DNA from: Bacillota bacterium
GTDB lineage: Bacteria; Bacillota; Clostridia; Christensenellales; CAG-314
Reading direction: 5' to 3'
Assembly (NCBI GenBank): GCA_023458375.1
Contig: JAEWZT010000001.1
Location: 186,001 to 250,000, forward strand
Length of the DNA stretch: 64,000 bases
In this document: piece after piece, positions 1 to 8,584 of the stretch
How positions within the stretch are numbered: position 1 is the stretch's first letter
Layout of the letters: every line of letters starts with the position of its first letter
Translations under genes and position numbers: made by a program
Notes under the pieces: model-generated
Databases searched by the model: none
What the model was told of the DNA's origin: nothing
Seen by the model: only the letters and a program-made list of their open reading frames with translations

Positions 1-99
1 ATAGGCGTTGCAAGACCCAACGTGGAAATAAGCAAGCATAGATTTTGTCTTTCGTTAAACATTTTAAGCCATACCTTTTGATGCGGTTTGATTATAGCG

Positions 100-1623
100 C
101 TATATTTTGTATTTTCTGTCAAGGGAACGGTATTGAATAGCTTCAATAATATGCGCGGGAAGAATATTTTCCTTTTCGTCAAGGTCAGCGATTGTGCGGG
201 CGACTTTGAGAATCCTGTTATAGGCGCGCGCAGAAAGTTTTAAGGTATTAAACGCCTGCTCGGCTATCTGGGCGCAGCGGCTGTCAAGCTTGCAATATTT
301 TTTAAGCTGGGCGTTAGTCATATTTGCGTTGCACAGCCTCTCGCTCCCCTCAAACCTTTGCGCCTGTATTTTTCTGGCGGCGTTTACTCTTTGCCTGACA
401 TTTTCGCTCGGTTCTTCGCTGCGCTCGTCGGTAAGTTCGCAATACTGAATACTGCCCACTTCAATGTGTAAGTCAATTCTGTCTAAAAGCGGTCCTGACA
501 ATTTGGAAAGATACCTATGTATTTGTGAGGCGGAACAGGTGCAGGGAGTGCTTTCGCTTCCGTAGTTTCCGCATGGACAGGGATTCATGCTTGCAATAAG
601 CATGAAGTTTGCGGGAAAAGTAACCGTTGAGGAGGCGCGAGCAATAGTTATAACGCCGTCTTCCAACGGTTGGCGGAGCGTTTCAAGCGTTTGCCTGCCG
701 TATTCGGGAAATTCGTCTAAAAATAAAACGCCGTTATGCGCAAGGGAAATCTCCCCCGGCTTAACTTTTGTGCCGCCCCCCGTTAAAGCTACCGTAGTCG
801 CCGTATGATGGGGAGAGCGGAAAGGGCGCGTATACACAAAACCCTTGTCTAAAAGTCCCGAAACGCTATAAATCTTTGCGACTTCAAGCGCTTCCTCAAA
901 GGTCATATCGGGCATAATTGAGGGCACCGCTCTTGCAAGCATAGTCTTGCCCGAACCGGGCGAACCTATCATCAAAATATTGTGTCCGCCGCTTACCGCT
1001 ATTTCCATAGCCCTTTTGGCGTTATACTGCCCTTTTATGTATTTAATATCGTTGTCTCCCGCGCTACTGGCGGAGTTTTGCCAAACGCTTAAAACTTCGG
1101 GAGAAACGTCCGTTACGCCCGTTAAAAATTCCGCCGCCTCCCTCAGGCTTGACACGCAATAAATATTAAGCCCCTCGGCGTATTTGGTTTCCTCCTGGTT
1201 TTCGCATGGCACAATTATGTTTTTGAAACCGCTTTCGCGCGCCGAGATAAGCATAGGTAAAATACCCTGCACGCGCTTAACCTCTCCCTTTAAAGATAAT
1301 TCTCCTAATATAATAAAATCCTTTGCTTTTTCGCTTTTTATTAAGCCGCCGGAAATCAAAATACCCAACGCGATGGGCAAATCAAACATACTTCCCTCTT
1401 TTTTTGTATCGGCGGGGGCAAGATTTATTACTATGGCTGCCAAAGGGTAGGCATAGCCGCTGTTTTTTACGGCGGAGCGGACTCTTTCTTTTGATTCTTT
1501 TATAGCGGTGTCGGCAAGACCTACTATGTCCACTCCGGGAAGCCCTTTTGAAATATCAACCTCTATGACGACGGGATAACCTTTAAGCCCCGTAAGAGCA
1601 AAACTTTTTAACTGCGAAAGCAT
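100..1623 (-). CDS. comM: YifB/ComM-family Mg-chelatase-like AAA+ ATPase
   Basis: About 507 residues, the normal size for the family. The N-terminal part (MLSQLKSFALTGLKG) is the Lon-protease-like ChlI fold. A Walker A (GSPGSGKTMLARA) lies near residue 215 and a Walker B (GVLFLDEFPEY) near 300. A Cys-rich stretch (NPCPCGNYG) and the C-terminal Mg-chelatase domain follow. ComM is known as a branch-migration helicase for DNA uptake; in Firmicutes YifB the role is less clear. The start at 1623 is chosen because an AAGGAGA site lies just upstream; an in-frame upstream ATG at 1680 falls inside the promoter. The gene is transcribed alone, downstream of the rplS terminator. Confidence 0.93.
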   Translation of the reverse strand: MLSQLKSFALTGLKGYPVVIEVDISKGLPGVDIVGLADTAIKESKERVRSAVKNSGYAYPLAAIVINLAPADTKKEGSMFDLPIALGILISGGLIKSEKAKDFIILGELSLKGEVKRVQGILPMLISARESGFKNIIVPCENQEETKYAEGLNIYCVSSLREAAEFLTGVTDVSPEVLSVWQNSASSAGDNDIKYIKGQYNAKRAMEIAVSGGHNILMIGSPGSGKTMLARAVPSIMPDMTFEEALEVAKIYSVSGLLDKGFVYTRPFRSPHHTATTVALTGGGTKVKPGEISLAHNGVLFLDEFPEYGRQTLETLRQPLEDGVITIARASSTVTFPANFMLIASMNPCPCGNYGSESTPCTCSASQIHRYLSKLSGPLLDRIDLHIEVGSIQYCELTDERSEEPSENVRQRVNAARKIQAQRFEGSERLCNANMTNAQLKKYCKLDSRCAQIAEQAFNTLKLSARAYNRILKVARTIADLDEKENILPAHIIEAIQYRSLDRKYKI

Positions 1624-1650
1624 ATTTCTCCTTAGTAAATTTCTTTTTAT

Positions 1651-1680
1651 ATTATAAGGTATAAAAAGGTTAATTTTCAA
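1651..1680 (-). promoter_or_regulatory. Sigma-A-type promoter of comM
   Basis: On the minus strand TTGAAA (1680-1675) and TATAAT (1656-1651) are separated by 18 bases, about 28 bases before the comM start codon. Confidence 0.65.
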
Positions 1681-1810
1681 TACTTTTTATAATTAATAAT
1701 CTTAGAAAGAATATATGGGCTAAAATCAACGGCTCCCATTTAAAAAGCATTGAGAAAAACTTTCTTTTGCCGCAAATTAACATTCTACGCTTAATATTGT
1801 GTGCGCAAAT

Positions 1811-1837
1811 AAAAAAACGGCGTTAAGCCGTTTTTTT
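1811..1837 (-). terminator. Rho-independent terminator of rplS
   Basis: An AACGGC/GCCGTT hairpin is flanked by A and T runs, so it can work in both directions. It lies 7 bases past the rplS stop codon. Confidence 0.85.
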
Positions 1838-1843
1838 AATAGA

Positions 1844-2185
1844 TTATACTCTTTCTTTAATTTTTGCAGATTTGCCCGTGCGCCCTTTGAGGTAATACAG
1901 CTTAGCTCTGCGCGCCTTGCCCTTTCTGATAACTTCAACCTTGGCAATCTTGGGACTGTGCAGAGGGAATATTCTTTCCACGCCTATGCCCGAAGATATT
2001 CTTCTTACCGTAAAGGTTTCTCTCAGTCCGCCGTTTTTTCTGGCGATAACTATACCCTCGTAAGCCTGAACTCTTTCCTTGTTACCTTCAATAACCTTAA
2101 AAAATACCCTTACCGTATCGCCTACGGAAAATTGGGGGATATCTTCTTTTAATCCTTCCTTTTCAATTGCATTGATAATGTCCAT
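1844..2185 (-). CDS. rplS: 50S ribosomal protein L19
   Basis: 113 residues, full length for L19, with the conserved core (FSVGDTVRVFFKV near residue 20, then YEGIVIARKNGG and a basic C-terminus RRAKLYYLKGRTGKSAKI). L19 sits at the 30S-50S interface of the ribosome. An AAGGAG site lies 11 bases before ATG. It is the last gene of the trmD-type block but has its own promoter and leader, 130 bases after yraN, and ends in a strong terminator, so it can be made separately from the genes before it. Confidence 0.97.
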   Translation of the reverse strand: MDIINAIEKEGLKEDIPQFSVGDTVRVFFKVIEGNKERVQAYEGIVIARKNGGLRETFTVRRISSGIGVERIFPLHSPKIAKVEVIRKGKARRAKLYYLKGRTGKSAKIKERV

Positions 2186-2300
2186 TTGTTTACTTTTTCT
2201 CCTTATTTTGTTAAGTTAACTAAGTGTTCATACACAAACGCATGTCAGAGGAACACCCGAAGCACTAAGTGATTTTACCACAAAACCGCCTTTGGGGCAA
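2186..2300 (-). promoter_or_regulatory. rplS promoter and candidate L19 leader RNA
   Basis: On the minus strand TTGCCC (2300-2295) and TAAAAT (2277-2272) are 17 bases apart. The ~80-base leader that follows contains an inverted repeat GTGTTC...GAACAC (about 2258-2226). Autoregulatory L19 leaders are known in Firmicutes; I see the promoter and hairpin but cannot confirm a match to that family. Confidence 0.5.
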
Positions 2301-2315
2301 CTGTTTTTAAGCAAG

Positions 2316-2669
2316 TTAACGGGTAAAAGCCGATACAATATGATTGATTTCCCCTTCCGTTACTTCCACGCAGTCAAAACGGCAAATGGTATTGGTAATT
2401 TCCTTTTTTACAAGATAAAACTTTGCCGCAGTAATTATTCTGTTTTGTTTAGTTTTGGTAACGGCTTCAAGGGGACTGCCGAAATCGTCGTTTGCGCGGT
2501 ATTTGACTTCAATAAAAACCAAAATGCCGCTATCCTCCGCAACAATGTCAATTTCGCCCAAAGGGCAGCGGTAATTGCGGTCAATTATTTTGTATCCCTG
2601 TTTTTTTAAATATTTTACCGCCTTGTTTTCGGCGGCGTTGCCTTTAATTTTATTAAAAATCTTGCTCAT
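2316..2669 (-). CDS. yraN: YraN/UPF0102-family endonuclease-like protein
   Basis: 117 residues in the usual UPF0102 range. The restriction-endonuclease-like core is visible: GEIDIVAEDSGILVFIEVKYR, giving the D...ExK catalytic pattern, preceded by GNAAENKAVKYLKKQGYKI. The cellular role of the family is not settled. The start at 2669 overlaps the rnhB stop as ATGA, which indicates translational coupling; the rnhB-yraN pair is a common arrangement in Firmicutes. Confidence 0.92.
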   Translation of the reverse strand: MSKIFNKIKGNAAENKAVKYLKKQGYKIIDRNYRCPLGEIDIVAEDSGILVFIEVKYRANDDFGSPLEAVTKTKQNRIITAAKFYLVKKEITNTICRFDCVEVTEGEINHIVSAFTR

Positions 2670-3349
2670 AGCACTTTTTTCATAAAGCTTTGACGGTGCA
2701 GGGGGCACATTCCCTTTTCCTTTAAAGCATTAACATGCTCCTTGGTGCAGTAGCCGACGTTTTTTTCAAAACCGTAAAAAGGATATTTTTTAGCCTCTTG
2801 GCACATCAGCCTGTCGCGCGTTACTTTTGCCACTATGCTTGCCGCCGCGATAAGATAACTTAATTGGTCGCCTTTAATTATTGAAAGGACATTTTTGCCG
2901 CAATTTGTCAGCTTTACCGCGTCCACCAGCACGCAGTCGGCAGTTTCCGCCAATTTTACGCACTCTTGCATGGCTTCTTTCGTGGCATTGTATATATTTA
3001 CCTTGTCAACGAAATCGTTGTCTTTAAAGACAACGGCGTAAAAAATTGCTTTTGCGGTAATTATTTCGTAAAGCTCTTCGCGCGCTTTTTTGCTTAGCGC
3101 CTTGCTGTCTTTAACGCCTTCAATTATATCGCTTTCCGCCAGCGGAAGTATAACGATAGCGGCGCACACGGGACCCGCAAGGCATCCGCGCCCTACTTCG
3201 TCCATTCCCGCTATATTTATGTAGCCTTTTTGAAGCATTTCCCTTTCAAAATCAAGGGAATTTGTCTTTTGCCTCGCTGATAACGGCGTATTTTCTTTTA
3301 TGTCTTTGTGCGGACAAGGGGTTTTGCCGCTTTTATTTTGCAATGTCAT
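2666..3349 (-). CDS. rnhB: Ribonuclease HII
   Basis: 227 residues. It degrades RNA in RNA-DNA hybrids and removes misincorporated ribonucleotides. The signature GMDEVGRGCLAGPV near residue 48 supplies the first acidic residues; VDSKAL-like (VKDSKALSKKAR), VLVDA and SIVAKVTRDR follow in the normal order. About 40 extra residues precede the core; an internal start near MLQKGYINIAGMDE is possible. ATGA overlaps with rbgA upstream and yraN downstream favour 3349. Confidence 0.95.
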   Translation of the reverse strand: MTLQNKSGKTPCPHKDIKENTPLSARQKTNSLDFEREMLQKGYINIAGMDEVGRGCLAGPVCAAIVILPLAESDIIEGVKDSKALSKKAREELYEIITAKAIFYAVVFKDNDFVDKVNIYNATKEAMQECVKLAETADCVLVDAVKLTNCGKNVLSIIKGDQLSYLIAAASIVAKVTRDRLMCQEAKKYPFYGFEKNVGYCTKEHVNALKEKGMCPLHRQSFMKKVL

Positions 3350-4221
3350 TGCGCCGTGCCTCCTTTAAGTATTAAAGGTTTCGCAATATCTTGCGGCTTT
3401 TCCAATGTAATGCGCCCTATTCTGCATTTGCGGAAATCGTCAATGACGGCTTTTGCCCCCCTTTCAAAGTCAATTTCGCCCCCCTTTACCAAATAGCCTC
3501 TGTTTTGGCAAAGCGCCGTAAGGAGGTCGCTTTCTTTCCCCGTAAGTTTATATCTAAGGCAAATCAAATCTTTGTGCGTTATGATAACGTCATTTAAGAA
3601 ACTTTTCGCAAGCTCAATAATATCTACCACCTCGTCTTTGATTGAGCCGATGTAGCAAAGCTTTTTTGCAACGTCCTGTTCTTCAAACTTAGGCCACAAT
3701 GTCCCGGGGGTGTCTAGCAGCTCCAAACCTTCCCAAAGCCTTACCCATTGCTTGCCCTTAGTTACGCCCGGTTTATCGCCAGTAACGGTTTTTTTAGAAG
3801 ACGCAAGACAGTTTATGAGCGTAGATTTTCCGCTGTTTGGAACGCCAATAATCATGGCGCGCAAAGGTTTGTAAACTCCCCTTGCCTTAAACTTTTCTAT
3901 CAAGGGCAAAGTTAAAGAATTAAAGGCGTCAACGACAATTTTCTTTTGTGTGCCGTCAATAGAAGAAAGGGCGACTGTTTTTTGTCCTAAATCGGTAAAA
4001 TATTTTAGCCACTCCTCCGTCGCTTTTTTTTCCGCCAAGTCGCATTTGTTAAGTATTAAAACGCAGGGCTTGCTTCCCAAAAGCTTTTCAAATTGAGGAT
4101 TAAGGCAAGAAAAAGGCGCGCGCGCGTCTAAAACATAGCCGGCGCAGTCGCACAGAGCCAAATTTTCGCTCATCATTCTTAAAGCTTTGGTCATATGACC
4201 GGGAAACCATTGTATGTTCAT
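3346..4221 (-). CDS. rbgA: Ribosome biogenesis GTPase RbgA (YlqF)
   Basis: 291 residues. A circularly permuted GTPase needed for late 50S assembly: NKCDL (G4) comes before the P-loop GVPNSGKSTLIN, followed by DTPGTLWPK (G3). The N-terminal NIQWFPGHMTKAL is diagnostic of the family. The C-terminal ANTAR-like helical domain is present. Its start forms an ATGA overlap with the trmD stop, so a longer frame starting at 4278 is not used. Confidence 0.96.
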   Translation of the reverse strand: MNIQWFPGHMTKALRMMSENLALCDCAGYVLDARAPFSCLNPQFEKLLGSKPCVLILNKCDLAEKKATEEWLKYFTDLGQKTVALSSIDGTQKKIVVDAFNSLTLPLIEKFKARGVYKPLRAMIIGVPNSGKSTLINCLASSKKTVTGDKPGVTKGKQWVRLWEGLELLDTPGTLWPKFEEQDVAKKLCYIGSIKDEVVDIIELAKSFLNDVIITHKDLICLRYKLTGKESDLLTALCQNRGYLVKGGEIDFERGAKAVIDDFRKCRIGRITLEKPQDIAKPLILKGGTAQ

Positions 4222-4886
4222 TTTAATAAATCGGGGCGGTTTTCTTTGGTAATTTTTAACGCTTGTTCCCTGCGCCACGCCGCTATTTTTTCATGGTCGC
4301 CGCCAAGCAGCACCTGAGGCACTTCCATGCCCAAAAAGTTTTGAGGGCGGGTGTATTGGGGATATTCAAGCATATCGGCGGAAAAAGATTCTTCCTCCGT
4401 TGAAGCGCATTCGCCCAAAACCCCCTCAACGTAGCGCGACAAAGCGTCTACTACCGCCATCGCGGGGATTTCGCCCCCCGTCAAAACATAGTCGCCTATT
4501 GATAGTTCCATATCTATATCAAGGTCAAGCACACGCTGGTCAATGCCCTCATAATGCCCGCATAAAAGCAGCAGCCGCTTTTGTGTAGACAGTTTTTGCG
4601 CCAAAGGCTGGCAAAGCCTCCACCCCTTAGGCGAAAGATAAATGCGCAGCGCCTCGTGATTTTCGTCAATTGCCGTAATGGCGTCGTGAATAGGCTGGGG
4701 CGTAAGCAGCATACCCGCGCCCCCGCCGAAAATATAGTCGTCGCATTTAGCGTGTTTGTCGGCGGAATAATCGCGTATATTGTGGACGGCGATTGTCAAC
4801 AAACCTTTTTCTTGCGCCTTACCTAAAAGCGATTGACTCAAAGGGGTAAACATTTGGGGGAATAATGTTAAAATATCAATCCTCAT
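4218..4886 (-). CDS. trmD: tRNA (guanine-37-N1)-methyltransferase
   Basis: 222 residues. It transfers methyl from S-adenosylmethionine to G37 of tRNAs and prevents +1 frameshifts. The trefoil-knot SPOUT motifs are clear: FGGGAGMLLTPQP near residue 54, LCGHYEGIDQRV near 110 and SIGDYVLTGGEIPAM near 130. It overlaps the end of rimM by 11 bases. This rpsP-khpA-rimM-trmD order is standard for the block. Confidence 0.97.
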   Translation of the reverse strand: MRIDILTLFPQMFTPLSQSLLGKAQEKGLLTIAVHNIRDYSADKHAKCDDYIFGGGAGMLLTPQPIHDAITAIDENHEALRIYLSPKGWRLCQPLAQKLSTQKRLLLLCGHYEGIDQRVLDLDIDMELSIGDYVLTGGEIPAMAVVDALSRYVEGVLGECASTEEESFSADMLEYPQYTRPQNFLGMEVPQVLLGGDHEKIAAWRREQALKITKENRPDLLK

Positions 4887-5385
4887 AAACGCACACCTCG
4901 TAAAACCTTTTGGAATTAAGTAAAAGCTTTTTGTTTTCTATGTCAACATTTTCAGTCAAATCTTTCAAAAAGGGAAAAGTTACCTTTTTTTGCCCCTCAC
5001 AGTGAATTATATCTGCGGAAGCGCAGGGGGAAACACCCTTAACAACGCCGATATAACCGCCATTTTCAAGATAAATTTCGCAGCCTAACAGGTCGTCGAT
5101 TAAAAACCTGTCGGCGGGAAGTTTAAGCTCTTCTTTTTTTGCAAAAATATCAAGCCCGATAAGCGTTTCTGCGGCGTTGCGGTCATTTATCCCATCAAGG
5201 GATAAAACGGCAAAGCTTGGCAAAACTGCGCGCGCGGTTAAAACCTTATAAGTCTTTTCGCGGCAGATGATTTCCCCAATTTTAAGTATGTCGCTAGGCG
5301 CGTCCAAAAAGCAAGACACCTTAATTTCTCCCTTAATGCCCTGCGCCTTGACGATTTTACCAATATTTACCGACACGTCAGTCAA
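4876..5385 (-). CDS. rimM: 16S rRNA processing protein RimM
   Basis: 169 residues. RimM binds S19 and helps mature the 30S head. The N-terminal RimM domain (IGKIVKAQGIKGEIKVSCF) and the C-terminal PRC barrel (DLLGCEIYLENGGYIGVVKGV) are visible. It overlaps khpA by 8 bases and trmD by 11 bases, so it is translationally coupled on both sides. Confidence 0.95.
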   Translation of the reverse strand: MTDVSVNIGKIVKAQGIKGEIKVSCFLDAPSDILKIGEIICREKTYKVLTARAVLPSFAVLSLDGINDRNAAETLIGLDIFAKKEELKLPADRFLIDDLLGCEIYLENGGYIGVVKGVSPCASADIIHCEGQKKVTFPFLKDLTENVDIENKKLLLNSKRFYEVCVYED

Positions 5386-5608
5386 CTATTTCTACGGTAT
5401 AGCGGGTATTGCGCTTTGCGCCCACCGCTTTGGCGATAGTTCTAATCGCCGAAACGATTTTTCCCTTTTTGCCAATGATTTTTCCCGTTTCGCTTGAAGC
5501 TACTTTAACGGTAATTACTTCCATTGCGTCTTTAAGCTCGCTAGTTATACTGACGCTGTCTTTATCTTCAACCAACTGTTTAACGATAAACTCTACTACG
5601 TCAACCAT
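5378..5608 (-). CDS. khpA: KH-domain RNA-binding protein KhpA (YlqC)
   Basis: 76 residues, one type-II KH domain with the GxxG loop in GKIIGKKGKIVSAIRTI. In Firmicutes KhpA pairs with KhpB and binds many RNAs. The start at 5608 (MVDVVEFIVKQLV) gives the normal family length; a longer frame back to 5695 would run through the rpsP end and is rejected. It lies 5 bases after the rpsP stop. Confidence 0.94.
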   Translation of the reverse strand: MVDVVEFIVKQLVEDKDSVSITSELKDAMEVITVKVASSETGKIIGKKGKIVSAIRTIAKAVGAKRNTRYTVEIVD

Positions 5609-5613
5609 TGTCG

Positions 5614-5877
5614 TTATGCCTTTCTGGTCTTGGATACGATAACGCCTTCCTTTACCAAAATGTCCCTTACCGTGTCTGAGGGCGTAACGCCGCAAGAAAT
5701 CCAGTGCTTTGCTTTTCCGGCGTCAAGTTTTACCGTTGGGGGATTTGTCAGGGGGTCGTAAGTGCCTATAAGGTCAACATAAGCGCCGTCGCGCGCCTTG
5801 CGTCCTTCAATTACTACGATACGGTAAAAAGGACTTTTCTTCCCGCCTATTCGCGTCATTCTCATTTTAACTGCCAT
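5614..5877 (-). CDS. rpsP: 30S ribosomal protein S16
   Basis: 87 residues, full length. The N-terminus MAVKMRMTRIGGKKSPFYRIVV and the DLIGTYDP motif are typical. A GGAGG site lies about 11 bases before ATG. It opens the coupled rpsP-khpA-rimM-trmD-rbgA-rnhB-yraN string, 98 bases after ffh, where a promoter may lie although I see no strong match. Confidence 0.97.
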   Translation of the reverse strand: MAVKMRMTRIGGKKSPFYRIVVIEGRKARDGAYVDLIGTYDPLTNPPTVKLDAGKAKHWISCGVTPSDTVRDILVKEGVIVSKTRKA

Positions 5878-5975
5878 TTGATTGTTTTCCTCCGATTGTA
5901 TTTATGTTTTATTTTTTTATTATCTATATAGCCAGTTTGCGCATTCATATGTGCCAAAAACTGTGAGACGGTTAT

Positions 5976-7289
5976 CTAAAAGGGCATTCTTGCGCCTTTT
6001 TTGCCGAAACGCTTCATCATTTCCTTAGTCTGCTCAAATTGCTTAACCAGTTTATTGACGTCTTGCACCAAAGTGCCGCTGCCCGCCGCTATCCGCTTTC
6101 TGCGCGAGTAATTTAACAGCTTAGGGTTTTCCCTTTCAGCGCGCGTCATTGACTGGATAATAGCTTTGTTGCGTGCCATTGCTTTTTCGTCAACCTGCGT
6201 GTTTGAAAGTCCCATTTTGCCGGCGCCGGGAATCATTCCCATTAAATCGTTAATGTTGCCCATTTTGCCTACGCTTTCCATTTGCGACAAAAAATCATTT
6301 AAGTCAAAAGAGGCTTCTTTGAATTTTTTTGCCATTTCGGCGGCTTTTTCTTTTGATATGCTTTGTTCCGCCCTTTCAATGAGCGTCAAAACGTCACCCA
6401 TACCCAAAATGCGGCTTGCCATTCTTTCGGGGTAAAAAGGCTCTAAGTCCTCCATTTTTTCGCCCACGCCGCATAGCTTAACGGGTTTGCCCGTTACCGC
6501 CCTTATTGAAAGCGTTGCTCCGCCCCTTGTGTCGCCGTCAAGTTTTGTAACAATTACGCCGCTTATGTCAACCTGTTCGTCAAAGGCTTTTGCAACCGTT
6601 AAAGCGTCTTGCCCCGTCATGGCGTCCACCACTAAAAGCGTTTCTGTAACGTTTACCGCTTTTTTAATATCTTTAAGCTCCGTCATCAACTCATCGTTGA
6701 TATGCAACCTGCCCGCCGTGTCAAGAATTACTGTGTCGTAACCGTTTTTTACAGCAAAATCTATGCTTTCTCTGGCAATTTTAACCGGCTTGATTTGCCC
6801 TTTTTGAAAAAATCCCGCGCCGGCTTTGTTTGCGACTATTTCAAGCTGGTTTATTGCGGCGGGACGGTGAATATCGCAGGCTGCCAGCAAAGGTTTTTTA
6901 CCTTGCTTTTTTAAATACAAGCCAATTTTGCCGCACATTGTCGTCTTGCCCGCGCCTTGAAGTCCGCACATTAAAATGACTGTGGGCGGCGTGCTTGAAA
7001 CGGCTATTTTGCTGTGCTCTTTGCCTAAAAGCGAAATCAGCTCGTCGTTGACAATTTTTACCACCTGCTGCGCGGAAGTAAGAGACTTTAAAATTTCTTC
7101 GCCCACCGCTTTTTGGGTAACGGAAGCGATGAAATCTTTGGCTACGCCCACGTTTACGTCGGCTTCAAGCAAAGCTATACGTATTTCGCGCATAGCCTGT
7201 CTTATCTCCATCTCCGTCAAAGCGCCTTTATTCCTAAGCTTTGAAAAAACGTGGTTGATTTTTTCAGTAAGGTTTGAAAAAAGAGCCAT
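5976..7289 (-). CDS. ffh: Signal recognition particle protein Ffh
   Basis: 437 residues. The GTPase that, with 4.5S RNA, brings nascent membrane proteins to FtsY. N domain, then the G domain with GLQGAGKTTMCGKIG near residue 110, DTAGR near 190 and TKLDGDTRGG near 250. The methionine-rich M domain follows, with SMTRAERENPKLLN and RRKRIAAGSG. It starts 3 bases after ylxM, as usual for this pair. Confidence 0.97.
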   Translation of the reverse strand: MALFSNLTEKINHVFSKLRNKGALTEMEIRQAMREIRIALLEADVNVGVAKDFIASVTQKAVGEEILKSLTSAQQVVKIVNDELISLLGKEHSKIAVSSTPPTVILMCGLQGAGKTTMCGKIGLYLKKQGKKPLLAACDIHRPAAINQLEIVANKAGAGFFQKGQIKPVKIARESIDFAVKNGYDTVILDTAGRLHINDELMTELKDIKKAVNVTETLLVVDAMTGQDALTVAKAFDEQVDISGVIVTKLDGDTRGGATLSIRAVTGKPVKLCGVGEKMEDLEPFYPERMASRILGMGDVLTLIERAEQSISKEKAAEMAKKFKEASFDLNDFLSQMESVGKMGNINDLMGMIPGAGKMGLSNTQVDEKAMARNKAIIQSMTRAERENPKLLNYSRRKRIAAGSGTLVQDVNKLVKQFEQTKEMMKRFGKKGARMPF

Positions 7290-7292
7290 ATT

Positions 7293-7622
7293 TTATTCTC
7301 CCAAAAGTCTGGATATAGCTTCAATATCTTTGTCTACATCCTCATTGTTGCCCTTGACGCTTGCCTTTATGCTGTTAAGGCGGTCGGTAATTTTTTCCTT
7401 TTTTTCAAGCAGTTTAAGCGCGCTCTCAAAACGGAGCAACGCCTCCTCCCCCTTATTTATGCAGTCAAACACCCCTTGGCGCGTAATTGAATACTGCTCG
7501 GCGATTTCCGAGAGGGAATTGTCGTAGTCGTAAAAAAGGCGCAGCATGTCTCGCTGTCTTTTTGTCAATAACTCGCCGTATACGTCGCAAAGCAACGATA
7601 TTTTTACCCTCTGCTTCTCCAT
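7293..7622 (-). CDS. ylxM: YlxM-family SRP-associated helix-turn-helix protein
   Basis: 109 residues. The sigma-70 region-4-like HTH is clear (LTKRQRDMLRLFYDYDNSLSEIAEQY then SITRQGVFDCI), followed by a coiled tail. YlxM is a small partner encoded before ffh and is thought to modulate the SRP. The start codon has no ordinary ribosome site: a 9-bp hairpin ends 7 bases upstream, so initiation may be weak or regulated. A TTG at codon 10 has a better AGAGGG upstream, but the longer form fits the family. Confidence 0.9.
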   Translation of the reverse strand: MEKQRVKISLLCDVYGELLTKRQRDMLRLFYDYDNSLSEIAEQYSITRQGVFDCINKGEEALLRFESALKLLEKKEKITDRLNSIKASVKGNNEDVDKDIEAISRLLGE

Positions 7623-7628
7623 AAATAA

Positions 7629-7654
7629 AGGTGTAAAGCAAATTACTTTACACC
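7629..7654 (-). terminator. Terminator-like hairpin between ftsY and ylxM
   Basis: A perfect 9-bp stem GGTGTAAAG/CTTTACACC with a 7-base loop, followed on the minus strand by TTTATTTAT. It ends right at the ylxM start, so it could terminate or attenuate smc-ftsY transcription. Confidence 0.6.
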
Positions 7655-7689
7655 CATAATTATAATTGAAATTGAAAGGCTGTCAAGCG

Positions 7690-8583
7690 TTACAATATAC
7701 TTTCCACAAAAGTTTTGGCGTCAAAGGACAATAAATCGTCTAGACCCTCGCCTACGCCCACAAAATAAACGGGGAGCTTCATTTCTTCGGCAATTGCAAA
7801 TACCACACCACCCTTTGCCGTGCCGTCAAGCTTAGTCAAAATAATTCCGTCAAGTTCAAGCGCTTCGTCAAAGATTTCAGCCTGTGAAAGGGCGTTTTGC
7901 CCCGTAGTGGCGTCAAGCACCAAAAGGTTTTTTCTGTTAATGCCGGGGTATTCCCTGTCAATTACGCGGTTAATTTTTTTAAGCTCTTCCATTAAGTTTT
8001 TCTTATTGTGAAGCCTGCCCGCCGTGTCTATGATAACTATTTCAATATTTTTGCTTTTCGCGCTTGACAAAGCGTCAAACACAACCGCCGCGGGGTCGCT
8101 GCCCTCTTCGTGCTTAATAAGCCTTACATTTGCCCTTTTGCACCATATTTCAAGCTGGTCGCCCGCCGCCGCCCTAAAAGTATCGGCGCCCGCGACTACT
8201 ACCGATTTGCCCTGTTTAATGAAGTTATGGGCAAGCTTGCCTACCGTAGTGGTTTTACCCACGCCGTTTACGCCGGCAATCAAAATAACGCAAGGCGTTT
8301 GTATCTCAAAAGGAACGTCGTATAAAAGGTCTAACAGCGTTTGTTTTAAGTACTCCTCAGCGCTTTTTACGTCGGCTACCTTATCTTTTGTCATTCTTTT
8401 TTTGAGTTCGTCAATTACGTTTTGGGTTGCAGCCGCCCCCACGTCTGCCGAAAGCAAAAGATATTCCAATTCCTCGTAAAAATTGTCGTTAAATATGCCT
8501 TTTTTAAAAAGCTGTTGAAGGGCAAACCCTATGGATTGCTTTGTTTTTTTCAAGCCCTCGGCAATTTTTTGGAAAAAATTCAT
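7690..8583 (-). CDS. ftsY: Signal recognition particle receptor FtsY
   Basis: 297 residues, the short Firmicutes form without a long acidic A domain. N domain (FFQKIAEGLKKTKQSIG), then the GTPase with GVNGVGKTTTVGKLA near residue 105, DTAGRLHNKKNLMEEL near 190 and TKLDGTAKGG near 255. It docks the SRP-ribosome complex at the membrane. It begins 1 base after the smc stop, so the two are one transcript. Confidence 0.97.
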   Translation of the reverse strand: MNFFQKIAEGLKKTKQSIGFALQQLFKKGIFNDNFYEELEYLLLSADVGAAATQNVIDELKKRMTKDKVADVKSAEEYLKQTLLDLLYDVPFEIQTPCVILIAGVNGVGKTTTVGKLAHNFIKQGKSVVVAGADTFRAAAGDQLEIWCKRANVRLIKHEEGSDPAAVVFDALSSAKSKNIEIVIIDTAGRLHNKKNLMEELKKINRVIDREYPGINRKNLLVLDATTGQNALSQAEIFDEALELDGIILTKLDGTAKGGVVFAIAEEMKLPVYFVGVGEGLDDLLSFDAKTFVESIL

Positions 8584-8584
8584 G

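Noticed and set aside
1624..1680. Upstream in-frame start for comM
   Set aside because: It lies in the -35/-10 promoter and lacks a ribosome site.
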